27,661 nucleotides of DNA from an uncultured Collinsella sp. (lineage in GTDB: Bacteria; Actinomycetota; Coriobacteriia; Coriobacteriales; Coriobacteriaceae). The translations under genes were made by a program, and so were the position numbers. The first letter of the stretch is position 1; the number at the start of each line of letters is the position of its first letter. The stretch is taken from the NCBI GenBank assembly GCA_900545995.1, contig URBM01000010.1:1-27661 (forward strand), written 5' to 3'. Below, piece by piece: positions 7,641-16,113 of the stretch. The notes beneath the pieces were generated by a model, which worked only from the letters and a program-made list of their open reading frames with translations, was not told the DNA's origin and did no database searches.

Positions 7641-9791
7641 ATGGCATCCAAATACTCCATGAACGACCGTCCCAGCTGGCCTCGCCGCGCCATCGTTACC
7701 GCCGGCGAGCCCTACGGCAACAAGGGCCTTCACTTTGGCCACGTCGGCGGCGTCTTTGTCCCTGCCGACTTCTTCGCCCGCTTCCTGCGCGACCGTCTGG
7801 GCCGCGAGAACGTCATCTTCACCTCGGGCACCGACTGCTACGGCTCGCCCATCATGGAGAGCTACCGCAAGCTCAAGGAGAACGAGGGCTACGACAAGTC
7901 CATTAACGAGTACGTCGAGTCCAATCACTCCCGCCAAGCAGCGACCCTCAACAACTACAACATCAGCTGCGATATCTACGGCGGCTCGGGCCTTGAGCCG
8001 GCTGCGCAGATTCACAACGAAGTGACCGCCGAGATTATCGAGCGCCTGCATGAGCAGGGCACCATCTCCAAGCGCTCCACGCTGCAGTTCTACGACGCCA
8101 AGGCCGGCACGTTCCTCAACGGCCGCCAAGTGATCGGCCGCTGCCCCATCCAGGGCTGCAAGTCCGAGAAGGCTTATGCCGACGAGTGCGACCTGGGTCA
8201 CCAGTTTGAGCCCGAGGAGCTCATCGCACCCAAGAGCCAGCTCACCGGCGAGGTGCCCGAGCTGCGCCCGGTCGACAACCTTTACTTCGACCTGCCGGCC
8301 TACCTCGACTTTATGAAGACCTACACCGCCAAGCTCGCCCAGAACCCGCAGGTTCGTTCCGTGGTCTCCAAGACCATGGAGGAGTGGCTGCTGCCGGCAC
8401 AGCTCTATATTCAGAACAAGTTCCGCGAGGCCTTCGACGCCGTCGAGGACCAGCTGCCCGAGCACACCGTGCTGGAGCCCGAGGGAAACAAGAGCAGCTT
8501 TACCGTCACCTTCCCCAGCTGGAAGGAGCGCGACGACGCCCATGCGGTGCTCGCCAACGGCGGCGTGCGCTTCCGCAGCGGCAAGGCGCTCGTGCCTTTC
8601 CGCATCACCGGCAACATCGACTGGGGCGTTCCGGTGCCCCAGGTCGACGGCGTTTCCGACGTCACCTGCTGGTGCTGGCCCGAGAGCCTGTGGGCGCCCA
8701 TCAGCTATACGCGTACCGTGCTCGCGCGCGATGCCAAGGCCGCCGGCGTGACCGAGGGCGTCGCCGCCCAGGATGCCGCCCTCATGGGCGAGCCCGCTGC
8801 CGACTCCATACAGGTGCCCGCGCCCACCTACCAGCACAGCTCGCTCGACTGGCGCGACTGGTGGTGCTCGGACGACGCACAGATCTACCAGTTTATCGGT
8901 CAGGACAACATCTACTTCTACTGCATCGCGCAGACCGCCATGTGGGAGGCCCTGGGCTGGGACCTCACGCAGAGCACCGTCAGCGCCTGCTACCACCTGC
9001 TCTACATGGGCAAAAAGGCCAGCTCGTCCTCGCAGACGCCTCCCCCGCCGGCAGACGACCTGCTCAACCACTACACCTGCGAGCAGATGCGCGCGCACTG
9101 GCTGTCGCTCGGCCTGTCCGAAAAGCCGGTGAGCTTTAGCCCCAAGGCATACGACACGCGTGTGACCGGCAAGGACAAGGACGGCAACGAGGTGCGCGCC
9201 TGCGACGACAAGCGCGTCATCGATCCGGCCCTTAAGGAAAGCGCCCTTTTGACCGGCGTCTTCAACCGCCTGGCCCGCAGCTGCTTCTACGGCGTCGCCG
9301 TCAAGGAGGGCGACGAGAGCCCCTATCGCAACGGCTGTATCCCCGCCGGCGCGGCTTCTGCCGCCGTGGTCGAGGCCGCCGAGCAGGCTGCCCTCGCCTT
9401 TGAGCAGGCCATGTACAAGTTCGAGACGCACCGCGCGCTCGCCGTGTGCGACGACTACCTGCGTGCCGCCAACAAGCGCTGGAGCGATGCCTCCAAGGCC
9501 GCCAACAAGCTCGAGGGCGAGCCGGCCAATGCCGCGATGACGCAGGCGCTCGTCGACGCCTTTACCGAGCTGCGCGTGGCGACCGTCCTGATGCACGGTA
9601 TTGTGCCGGCCGGCTGCGAGCTCATCTGCGAGTACTTCGACGTTGACCCGGTCGCCTTCTTTAGCTGGGATAACATCTTTGCCTCCACGGATGAGTTCGT
9701 GGAGATCCTGGGCGAGAAGCCCGGCGAGCACCGCGTAAAGCCGCTGCCCCCGCGCTTCGACTTCTTCAGCAAGCACGAGAGCCAGTACTAA
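7641..9791 (+). CDS. Methionyl-tRNA synthetase-like class I tRNA ligase with degenerate signature
   Basis: A 716-residue protein that aligns by eye with MetRS along its length: HIGH-like HFGH (31-34), SGTDCYGSP (62-70), a zinc knuckle with C168, C173, C183 and H187, APKSQLTG (196-203) and DWGVPVP (327-333). Several hallmarks are altered. The KMSKS loop reads KASSSS (459-464), FIGKD reads FIGQD (418-422), about 50 extra residues (roughly 265-315) precede the WGVPVP motif, and the tryptophan that reads the CAU anticodon in standard MetRS is not visible after the AANKRW segment. The start at 7641 is fixed by AAGGAG (7631-7636); an in-frame ATG at 7548 has no such site. It may be the housekeeping enzyme or a MetRS paralogue with another role; a normal metG elsewhere would favour the second. 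Confidence 0.8.
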   Translation: MASKYSMNDRPSWPRRAIVTAGEPYGNKGLHFGHVGGVFVPADFFARFLRDRLGRENVIFTSGTDCYGSPIMESYRKLKENEGYDKSINEYVESNHSRQAATLNNYNISCDIYGGSGLEPAAQIHNEVTAEIIERLHEQGTISKRSTLQFYDAKAGTFLNGRQVIGRCPIQGCKSEKAYADECDLGHQFEPEELIAPKSQLTGEVPELRPVDNLYFDLPAYLDFMKTYTAKLAQNPQVRSVVSKTMEEWLLPAQLYIQNKFREAFDAVEDQLPEHTVLEPEGNKSSFTVTFPSWKERDDAHAVLANGGVRFRSGKALVPFRITGNIDWGVPVPQVDGVSDVTCWCWPESLWAPISYTRTVLARDAKAAGVTEGVAAQDAALMGEPAADSIQVPAPTYQHSSLDWRDWWCSDDAQIYQFIGQDNIYFYCIAQTAMWEALGWDLTQSTVSACYHLLYMGKKASSSSQTPPPPADDLLNHYTCEQMRAHWLSLGLSEKPVSFSPKAYDTRVTGKDKDGNEVRACDDKRVIDPALKESALLTGVFNRLARSCFYGVAVKEGDESPYRNGCIPAGAASAAVVEAAEQAALAFEQAMYKFETHRALAVCDDYLRAANKRWSDASKAANKLEGEPANAAMTQALVDAFTELRVATVLMHGIVPAGCELICEYFDVDPVAFFSWDNIFASTDEFVEILGEKPGEHRVKPLPPRFDFFSKHESQY

Positions 9792-9827
9792 ACACTCGAC
9801 ATGTAATGGAATGGGAAGGAAAGACGG

Positions 9828-10931
9828 ATGTCCAAGCCGCGTCGTCGTAAGCAGAAAAAGCAGGTCAAGGCCGAGCTCAAGCTCAGGCAGTTTGCTGCTA
9901 CCGAGCTTTCCGACCAGCTTGCCGCCCAACACTCCGCCGCCGACCTGCCGCGCTTTATGGTCGACACGGTCGCCGGCGCCTATGCGCCCGCCGATGCCGA
10001 GCTCATGATCGAGGGCTTCGGCGCCGCGGCCACACGCCCGGTCACGCTGCGCGCAAACACGCTCAAGGCAACCGCCGAGGACATCGCTGCGGCGCTCGAT
10101 GCCGCCGGCATCGCCCACAACCCCGTCACCTGGTACCCAGACGCCTTCATCCTGCCCGAAGCACAGGTTTCCGACCTATGGGACCTCGACATCTACCGCG
10201 ACGGCAAGATCTACTTGCAAAGTCTGTCGTCTATGATGCCGCCGTTGGTCCTGGGCGCCCAGGCAGGCGAGGACATCCTGGACATGTGCGCAGCCCCTGG
10301 CGGCAAGACGACGCAGATCGCCGCCCTCACGCAGGGGCAGGCGCACCTTACCGCCTGCGAGATGAGCATTCCCCGCGCCGAGAAGCTCGAAGCCAACCTC
10401 CACCGCCAAGGCGCAAAAAACGTGCCCGTCATGCGCACCGACGCACGCGAGCTCGACGAGTTCTTCCGCTTTGACCGCATCCTGCTCGACGCTCCCTGCA
10501 CCGGCACGGGCACCGTTATCAGCGGCAACGAGAAAAGCCTGCGCGGCCCGACCGAGCAGTTGCTGAGCAAGTGTGCCCGCTCGCAGCGTGCGCTTCTGGA
10601 CCGCGCCATGGGAGCCCTCAAACCGGGCGGCACGCTCGTCTATTCGACTTGTTCGATCTTGCCGCAGGAAAACGAGGACGCCCTGCAAGAGGCCCTCGAC
10701 AAGCATATGGACTGCGAGCTCATCCCCCTCGACGGCACGCCAAGCGAAAGTGAGGCACGCCGCGCCCAGGAAGCTGGTGAGGAGCCGCGCATCGAGTCCA
10801 ACGCCCTGACCGAGGCCATTGCCGCGGGTCAGGTATCGGCCATCGCCAACGGCCTGCCCGGCACGCTCACCATTCCGCCTAGCCGCGACTTTGAGGGCTT
10901 CTACATTGCCCTGATCCGAAAACGCAGCTAG
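9828..10931 (+). CDS. RsmB/RsmF-type RNA 5-methylcytosine methyltransferase
   Basis: A 367-residue SAM-dependent RNA methyltransferase of the NOL1/NOP2/Sun family, which makes m5C in rRNA or tRNA. The SAM motif MCAAPGGKTTQ is at 153-163, DAPCTGTG at 221-228 holds one catalytic cysteine (C224), and VYSTCSILPQENE at 271-283 holds the other (C275). An RNA-binding N-terminal part (about 40-145) precedes the catalytic fold, and a lysine/arginine-rich start (residues 3-19) is likely RNA-contacting. It lies 36 bp after the MetRS-like gene, so the two translation-related genes may be co-transcribed. The exact target (16S C967, C1407 or other) cannot be told from the sequence. Confidence 0.9.
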   Translation: MSKPRRRKQKKQVKAELKLRQFAATELSDQLAAQHSAADLPRFMVDTVAGAYAPADAELMIEGFGAAATRPVTLRANTLKATAEDIAAALDAAGIAHNPVTWYPDAFILPEAQVSDLWDLDIYRDGKIYLQSLSSMMPPLVLGAQAGEDILDMCAAPGGKTTQIAALTQGQAHLTACEMSIPRAEKLEANLHRQGAKNVPVMRTDARELDEFFRFDRILLDAPCTGTGTVISGNEKSLRGPTEQLLSKCARSQRALLDRAMGALKPGGTLVYSTCSILPQENEDALQEALDKHMDCELIPLDGTPSESEARRAQEAGEEPRIESNALTEAIAAGQVSAIANGLPGTLTIPPSRDFEGFYIALIRKRS

Positions 10932-10969
10932 CGCACGGATCCAAAACTCAACAAGCTATCTCCGTGCGC
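10931..10969. terminator. Hairpin between convergent genes
   Basis: GCGCACGGA (10931-10939) pairs perfectly with TCCGTGCGC (10961-10969) around a 21-nt loop. It overlaps the last base of the methyltransferase stop codon and the end of the convergent small gene, a typical place for a shared terminator. Neither strand has a good T tract, so this is a structure with possible terminator function only. Confidence 0.4.
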
Positions 10970-11126
10970 GTTTGCTCTGCTGGTCGCGATGCTGTTTAAG
11001 CGTCGCGCGCTCCTTGCGTTCGGCCCTTTTGCCCTTAATGGCCGTGACCACAAAGTAGATGACCGCGGCGGCAACGATTGCGCCCACGCACAGGCCAATC
11101 GAGCTAAACATTGCTGTCAATTCCAT
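10956..11126 (-). CDS. Small single-span membrane protein, 56 aa
   Basis: An uninterrupted frame of 56 residues beginning MELTAMFSSIG. A hydrophobic segment spans about 9-30 (rich in Val, Ala, Ile), followed by a strongly basic tail (about 31-56, many Lys and Arg, ending SKRARR). A GAGAGGTG lies 8 nt before the ATG, and codon use is GC-rich like its neighbours. A second in-frame ATG at 11111 is possible. It faces the methyltransferase gene convergently. I do not recognise a family; the layout predicts a membrane protein with a cytoplasmic basic tail. Such short proteins are often missed by annotation with a 60-residue cutoff. Confidence 0.65.
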   Translation of the reverse strand: MELTAMFSSIGLCVGAIVAAAVIYFVVTAIKGKRAERKERATLKQHRDQQSKRARR

Positions 11127-11300
11127 ACCGCGTCACCTCTCTTTTAAACGGGACATTCAAGATAGCACCTCAATACCCGCCACCACAGCTCCTTCACGTT
11201 CGCCGGCCCTTCGGTCTAACGGATGGCGCGGCGGGGAAAAATCAACTCGTCAAACGATTTAGCATTCGCAATTCCGGCTGCATCGCGCCGGCCGTCATCA

Positions 11301-11308
11301 TATAGAAT
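11301..11308 (+). promoter_or_regulatory. Candidate -10 element with near-leaderless start
   Basis: TATAGAAT lies only 9 nt before the ATG at 11318, and no Shine-Dalgarno is present between them. If this is the -10 box, transcription starts at or within a few bases of the start codon and the mRNA is leaderless or nearly so. No clear -35 hexamer was found. The rest of 11127-11300 shows no gene. Confidence 0.4.
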
Positions 11309-11317
11309 CGAGCTTCC

Positions 11318-12409
11318 ATGGATACCCTCAACGATCTAAATGAGCGCGTCGACGCCTTCGTCGGCACCAGCTCCTTCGACACGCCTGCCGCGGCAAACGA
11401 CCAAGCCCCCATCGATGTGCCCGCCGAGGTTCACGAGGACATCGTCACCTCGGTCGATTTCTCCGAGGTCGAGCTCGCAGACGAGTTCACCGAACCCCAG
11501 GTAGCCGTGACCCCCAACGGACTGCTTCCCATGGAGCCGCTGCCCATCGACGGGCGCCTGCGCAAGGCGGCCCTTCGCATGCCTGACGAGATTGAGGAGG
11601 CCAGCGGCTTCACGCTCTTCGGCCGTCGTATCAAATCGCTCATCTACACCACCGACGTCGCGGTCATCCGCAACTCCAACGCCGATGCCGTCTTTGCCGT
11701 TTACCCCTTCACGCCGCAGCCCGCCATTACGCAGGCGCTGCTGACCGTCGCCGAGTGCCCGGTCTTCGTAGGCGTGGGCGGTGGCACCACCACCGGCAAG
11801 CGCTCCGTTCAGATGGCAGCCGTCTCCGAGATGCAGGGCGCGGCGGGCTGTGTGGTCAACTCCCCCGCCACCGCCGAGATGGTCGAGCACATCACCAACA
11901 TCGCCGACATCCCCGTCATCGCTACGGTCGTTCGCTGCGACGACGATGCCCACGCCAAGGTGCGCGCTGGAGCCAAGATTCTCAACATCGCCGCCGGCAA
12001 GAACACGCCCCAGGTCCTACGCGAGCTGCGCAAGCACTATCCCAACCTGCCGCTCATCGCGCCGGGCGGCAAGACGCCCGAGAGCATCCGTGAAACCATC
12101 GCCGCCGGCGCCAACGCCATCATCTGGACGCCGCCTTCGGCCCAGCAGCTGCAGACCGACATGATGCAGCGTTATCGCAAGATGAAGGAAGACGCCACAC
12201 CTGTCATCTCGCACGACGATGTGCCCATTATCGACCAGGTCTCCGCCGCCGAGGTCAGCCAAGTCGAGAACATGAATCCCGACGTGCCGATTCCCGACGA
12301 AGTCATCGAGCGCGTCGCTTCGATCCACGAGCGCGTCGAGGAGCATCGCGCCAACCGCGGCCTCAAGCCGTCACTGCACGGCTTCTTCTTCCGCGGAAAG
12401 AAACGCTAA
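11318..12409 (+). CDS. TIM-barrel-like protein of unknown function
   Basis: A 363-residue protein. Residues 1-75 are acidic and low in predicted structure. Residues about 95-285 look like a TIM barrel of the ribulose-phosphate/KDPG-aldolase kind: a glycine-rich turn GVGGGTTTGK (152-161), repeated beta-alpha units, then APGGKTPESI (248-257) and AAGANAIIW (262-270), which resemble the C-terminal phosphate-binding strands of those barrels. The C-terminal tail (about 290-363) is charged and ends with a basic FFFRGKKR. I cannot name the enzyme and no catalytic lysine was assigned. A terminator follows directly and upstream genes are divergent, so it is a single-gene unit. Confidence 0.75.
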   Translation: MDTLNDLNERVDAFVGTSSFDTPAAANDQAPIDVPAEVHEDIVTSVDFSEVELADEFTEPQVAVTPNGLLPMEPLPIDGRLRKAALRMPDEIEEASGFTLFGRRIKSLIYTTDVAVIRNSNADAVFAVYPFTPQPAITQALLTVAECPVFVGVGGGTTTGKRSVQMAAVSEMQGAAGCVVNSPATAEMVEHITNIADIPVIATVVRCDDDAHAKVRAGAKILNIAAGKNTPQVLRELRKHYPNLPLIAPGGKTPESIRETIAAGANAIIWTPPSAQQLQTDMMQRYRKMKEDATPVISHDDVPIIDQVSAAEVSQVENMNPDVPIPDEVIERVASIHERVEEHRANRGLKPSLHGFFFRGKKR

Positions 12410-12421
12410 CCCCAACAGCAA

Positions 12422-12460
12422 GGCCCGCCCCACAAACGTGAGGCGGGCCGTTTTCGTTTG
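12422..12460 (+). terminator. Rho-independent terminator
   Basis: Arms 12422-12433 and 12438-12449 pair over 12 positions with one mismatch around a 4-nt loop, followed by GTTTTCGTTT. It ends the transcript of the TIM-barrel-like gene. On the minus strand the same stem is followed by TTGCTGTT, so it may also stop the convergent degV transcript. Confidence 0.9.
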
Positions 12461-12490
12461 AGCAATCATGCAGCGATGTGATGGGGCAAA

Positions 12491-13381
12491 CTAATCCACG
12501 CGCTTGTCGCCCATAAAGAAGAGCGCCACCGTACCAGGTCCGGTATGCGAGCCAATCAGAGTACCGATGTTATTGATCTCAATCTTGCCTTTAAGCTGCG
12601 GAATCTGTTCCTCGATCAGCGCCGCAACTGCCTCGGCATCCTCGCGGCACGCCGAGTGCGACATGACGCACTTACCCGAATAATCCGCACCGTCCTGCAC
12701 GTGTGCCATCATGGTCTTAGCCATCTCGGAAATCGCGCGCTTCTTAGTGCGAATCTTCTCACGTGGCGACAGCCCACCTTCGCAATCGACCGTCATAAGC
12801 GGGCAAATCTTAAGCGCCGTGCCGATGATCGCGCTCGCAGCCGAAATGCGACCGCCGCGCAGGTAGCTCGACAGATCGGTCGAGAAGAACCAGTGATGCA
12901 GGTTGAGCTTGTGCTCCTCGATCCAGGCAGCCGTCTCGTGGAGTGAAGCCCCGCTATCGCGCACGTCGGCGGCACATTCCGCCAGCAGGCCAAAGCCCGA
13001 AGACGCCGCCAGCGAATCGATGACGCGCACCTTGCCGCCCTGGGGATAGCGATCCGCGAGCATCTGCGCCGCAACGCAAGCCGAGCCATACGTACCCGAA
13101 ATACCCGACGACAACGTCAGGTGCAGCACGTCTTTACCCTCGGCAACAAACGGCTCCCAAAACTCCTCGTACTCACCCACGCTCACCTGAGACGTCTTGG
13201 GCATGGCGCCCGAGGCAATCTGGGCAAAAAACTTGTCCGGCGTAATCGACTGATACAGATCGTCCGTATAGACAACATCGTCGATCTCGTAATGAAAACA
13301 CACGACAGGGATATTGCGCGACGCAAAGAACTCACGGGTTCGGTCGGCGGCGGATTCACAGGTCAGGACAAAATCACTCAT
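12491..13381 (-). CDS. DegV-family fatty-acid-binding protein
   Basis: DegV proteins bind a fatty acid; in several Gram-positives they (FakB) present it to a fatty-acid kinase. This 296-residue protein shows the family landmarks: KTSQVS (62-67), the lipid head-group loop TLSSGISGTY (89-98) and SHTGPG near the C-terminus (278-283). The start at 13381 is chosen because AAGGAG lies 6 nt upstream; the in-frame ATG at 13399 overlaps that site. It is a single gene bounded by a terminator and a long spacer. No fatty-acid kinase gene (fakA) is in the window, so its specific role is open. Confidence 0.9.
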   Translation of the reverse strand: MSDFVLTCESAADRTREFFASRNIPVVCFHYEIDDVVYTDDLYQSITPDKFFAQIASGAMPKTSQVSVGEYEEFWEPFVAEGKDVLHLTLSSGISGTYGSACVAAQMLADRYPQGGKVRVIDSLAASSGFGLLAECAADVRDSGASLHETAAWIEEHKLNLHHWFFSTDLSSYLRGGRISAASAIIGTALKICPLMTVDCEGGLSPREKIRTKKRAISEMAKTMMAHVQDGADYSGKCVMSHSACREDAEAVAALIEEQIPQLKGKIEINNIGTLIGSHTGPGTVALFFMGDKRVD

Positions 13382-13447
13382 ATGAGGCTCCTTACTCATT
13401 GCTGCGCAAATTATCGCACAGTGAGCCTACATGCGGTACATATGTCC

Positions 13448-13475
13448 ACTATTTACCAAATCGAACCAAAAATAG
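13448..13475. promoter_or_regulatory. Inverted repeat upstream of degV
   Basis: CACTATTT and AAATAGTG form an inverted repeat with a spacer of about 12-16 nt, in the AT-rich spacer between the divergent degV and fbp genes. The flanks extend the symmetry imperfectly. It may be an operator. The remainder of the 320-bp spacer 13382-13701 contains no gene that I can support. Confidence 0.3.
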
Positions 13476-13644
13476 TGAACATCTTTACCACCATCGTCTC
13501 CACCGGCCCCACGTATAAATATCTGAGAAAACACCCTCTGTCGTCTCCACCCAACCAACACATCTACCTTCACTAAATCGATTTACCAAACCATTCAGCC
13601 GACAATTCAGCCGCTGGCGCAAAATCGAAACAAAAGCGGCGCAT

Positions 13645-13674
13645 ACTGATAAACGTTTGACGCTGTTTATCAGT
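13645..13674. promoter_or_regulatory. Perfect 10-bp palindrome before fbp
   Basis: ACTGATAAAC (13645-13654) and GTTTATCAGT (13665-13674) are perfect inverted repeats separated by 10 nt, ending 27 nt before the fbp start codon. The size and position suit either a repressor operator or a hairpin in the 5' leader. There is no T tract after it, so it is unlikely to be a terminator. Confidence 0.5.
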
Positions 13675-13701
13675 TTTACCAGCCCCATCGGAAGGTGTTT
13701 C

Positions 13702-15618
13702 ATGGTCGCATTCGATCGCAATCCGCAAGACTTCAAGTATCTGCGCCTGCTGTCGAGACAGTTTCCCACCGAGCAATCCGCGTTTACCGAGATCATCAAC
13801 CTCTCGGCCATCCTCAACCTGCCCAAAGGCACTGAGCATTTTATGAGCGACGTGCATGGCGAGTACGAAGCCTTTATGCACATCCTCAACAACTGCTCGG
13901 GCGTCGTGCGCGAGCATGTCGACGAGATCTTTGGCGACACGCTCTCCTTTGACGAGAAGGGCGAGCTGTGCACGCTCATCTACTACCCGCGCGAGAAGAT
14001 CGAGCTGGTCCGCAGCCGGCGCGAGGACTCGCCCACCTGGTACAAGACGATGCTTGACCAGCTCATCATGGTCGCCCGGTCGCTTTCAAGCCGCTACACG
14101 CGCTCCAAGGTGCGTAAGGCTATCCCGCGCGATTACGCCTATATCATCGACGAGTTGCTGCACACGCATCCGGACGAGAACAACTATCGCGTGCGCTATC
14201 ACGAGCGCATCGTGGAGTCCATTCTGGAGACCGCCAGCGCCGACGACTTTATCGAGTCGCTCGCCTCGCTCATCAAGCGCCTGGCCGTCGACCACCTGCA
14301 CCTGGTGGGCGACATCTTCGACCGCGGCGGCGGCGCGGCCAAGATTATGGACCGCCTGCTCACCTACCATTCGCTCGACATCCAGTGGGGCAACCACGAC
14401 CTGCTGTGGATGGGCGCTGCGGCCGGTGAGCCTGCCTGCATCGCCACGGTGCTGCGCAACAACCTACGCTACGACAATTACGAGATCCTGGAGAACGACT
14501 ACGGCATCTCGCTGCGTGAGCTTGTCGCCTTTGCCGATGCCACCTACACCGCCGGTGAGTCCATCACCCCGCTGATCAAGGCCATCAACGTGCTGCTCTT
14601 TAAGCTCGAGGGCCAGATTATCCAGCGCCACCCCGAGTTCGATATGACCGACCGCCTGTTACTCGACAAGATCGACCACGACACCGGCACGGTCACGCTC
14701 GCCGACGGCAGCGTGTGGCCGCTCACGACCAACGACTTCCCCACCGTCGACCCGGCGGACCCCTACACGCTCACGTCTCAGGAGCAGCACATCATCGACA
14801 AGCTCGTGTCCGAGTTTGTCACCGCCGATCACCTGCATCGCCATATCGATTTCCTCTACACCCACGGCTCGATGTACAAGGTCGCCAACGGCAACCTGCT
14901 CTTCCACGGCTGCGTTCCGCTCAACGAAGACGGCACCTTTAGCAGCATGAACTGCCTGGGCACCTGGCACGCTGGCCGCGATTATCTCGATTTTTGCGAC
15001 CACATCGCCCGCCGCGCGTGGCGCGTGGGCGACCGCGATGCCCTCGACTGGATGTGGTACCTGTGGATTGGCTTCAATTCACCCGCCAGCGGACGCCTGG
15101 TGCGTACCTTTGAGCGCGCCTATATCGCCGATAAGAGCACCTGGGTCGAGCCGATGGACCCGTACTTTACGCTTACCAAGTCGCCCTCGGTCTGCGACGA
15201 CATCATGCGCGAGTTTGGCGTCGCGCCCATGGCATGTTCGCCGACCGGCCACATCATCAACGGCCACACGCCCGTTAAAACCACCAAGGGTGAACAGCCC
15301 ATCCGCGCCGAGGGCAAGCTACTGGTCATCGATGGCGGCTTCTGCCGCGCTTACCATCCCAAGACGGGCATCGCCGGCTATACGCTCATCTCGAGCTCGC
15401 GCGGCTGCCGCCTCAAGTCGCACCGGGCCTTTACGACGGTTGCCGAGGCACTCACGCGCAACGTGGACATCGAGAGCGAGACCAACCGTTTTGACCAAGC
15501 AGACCGTCGCCGCATGGTGAGCGACACCGATACTGGCGCCAAGATTCGCAGCCAGATCCAGGACCTGCGCCAGCTGCTCGATGCATATAGAAACGGTGCT
15601 ATCGAGGAGCACGCCTAG
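13702..15618 (+). CDS. fbp: Class III fructose-1,6-bisphosphatase
   Basis: This gluconeogenic enzyme hydrolyses fructose 1,6-bisphosphate to fructose 6-phosphate. The 638-residue protein is of the long class III type (calcineurin-like phosphoesterase fold). Metal-binding motifs are DVHGEY (50-55), GDIFDRG (203-209) and GNHD (230-233), with a distal NGHTP near residue 520. Length matches the family (about 640-670). The start at 13702 is chosen for the GGAAGG upstream and because family members begin just before the YLRLLSRQFPT segment; a TTG at 13657 would extend it into the palindrome. It is followed by a structured 80-bp spacer and a GtrA gene. Confidence 0.95.
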   Translation: MVAFDRNPQDFKYLRLLSRQFPTEQSAFTEIINLSAILNLPKGTEHFMSDVHGEYEAFMHILNNCSGVVREHVDEIFGDTLSFDEKGELCTLIYYPREKIELVRSRREDSPTWYKTMLDQLIMVARSLSSRYTRSKVRKAIPRDYAYIIDELLHTHPDENNYRVRYHERIVESILETASADDFIESLASLIKRLAVDHLHLVGDIFDRGGGAAKIMDRLLTYHSLDIQWGNHDLLWMGAAAGEPACIATVLRNNLRYDNYEILENDYGISLRELVAFADATYTAGESITPLIKAINVLLFKLEGQIIQRHPEFDMTDRLLLDKIDHDTGTVTLADGSVWPLTTNDFPTVDPADPYTLTSQEQHIIDKLVSEFVTADHLHRHIDFLYTHGSMYKVANGNLLFHGCVPLNEDGTFSSMNCLGTWHAGRDYLDFCDHIARRAWRVGDRDALDWMWYLWIGFNSPASGRLVRTFERAYIADKSTWVEPMDPYFTLTKSPSVCDDIMREFGVAPMACSPTGHIINGHTPVKTTKGEQPIRAEGKLLVIDGGFCRAYHPKTGIAGYTLISSSRGCRLKSHRAFTTVAEALTRNVDIESETNRFDQADRRRMVSDTDTGAKIRSQIQDLRQLLDAYRNGAIEEHA

Positions 15619-15624
15619 CACCAC

Positions 15625-15679
15625 CCGCGGGGATTGGCTAAACTTGCTAAGTTTGTCATCCCCGCGGCGCTTCGGCGCC
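15625..15679 (+). other. Structured spacer: nested perfect hairpins between fbp and gtrA-like gene
   Basis: CCGCGGGGAT (15625-15634) pairs perfectly with ATCCCCGCGG (15658-15667). Inside it AAACTT and AAGTTT form a second stem. It runs directly into GGCGC-TTCG-GCGCC (15666-15679), a UUCG-tetraloop hairpin. No T tract follows. The structure may protect or process mRNA between the two genes, or attenuate transcription. Confidence 0.55.
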
Positions 15680-15696
15680 AGCTTAAGGCAGGTACT

Positions 15697-16092
15697 ATGC
15701 AAAAGCTCCTTGCGCAGATCATGAAATTTGGCGTCGTCGGTGTCATTGCCACGGTTATCGACTTTGGCATTATGAATCTGCTCCACTACGGTCTGGGCCT
15801 CAACATCCTAATCGCCAACACCAGCGGCTTTATCATCTCACTCATCTTTAACTACCTCGCAAGCATGAAGTACGTGTTTGCGCACAAGGAAGGCATGAGC
15901 CGCCGCCGCGAGTTCATCATCTTTGTCGTGCTTTCCGTGATCGGCCTGGCTCTCAACGACGGCATCGTGCTGGCGCTCAACGCCGGCCTGGGACTCGAGG
16001 CCAATATCGCCAAGATTTGCGCCACCGCGCTTGTCATGGTCTACAACTTTGTGACCCGAAAGATCTTCCTGGAGGGCGACGAGACCAAATAG
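15697..16092 (+). CDS. GtrA-family membrane protein (first of two)
   Basis: A 131-residue protein with four hydrophobic segments (about 8-30, 34-56, 72-93, 97-119) and the GtrA pattern: KFGVVGV near the start, NYLASMKYVF at the end of helix 2 and a C-terminal YNFVTRKIFLEG. GtrA proteins are thought to help move lipid-linked sugars across the membrane or to partner glycosyltransferases. The ATG at 15697 is preferred; a TTG at 15634 lies inside a perfect hairpin. It is close to its neighbour at 16312 in pattern, so the two probably arose by tandem duplication. No glycosyltransferase gene is adjacent. Confidence 0.85.
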   Translation: MQKLLAQIMKFGVVGVIATVIDFGIMNLLHYGLGLNILIANTSGFIISLIFNYLASMKYVFAHKEGMSRRREFIIFVVLSVIGLALNDGIVLALNAGLGLEANIAKICATALVMVYNFVTRKIFLEGDETK

Positions 16093-16113
16093 CTCGACAC
16101 CCCCGCAGCATTA

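Noticed and set aside
7515..10118. 867-codon open frame on the minus strand
   Set aside because: It lies fully opposite the MetRS-like gene and the methyltransferase gene, has no family resemblance and is explained by the GC-rich third positions of the real genes.
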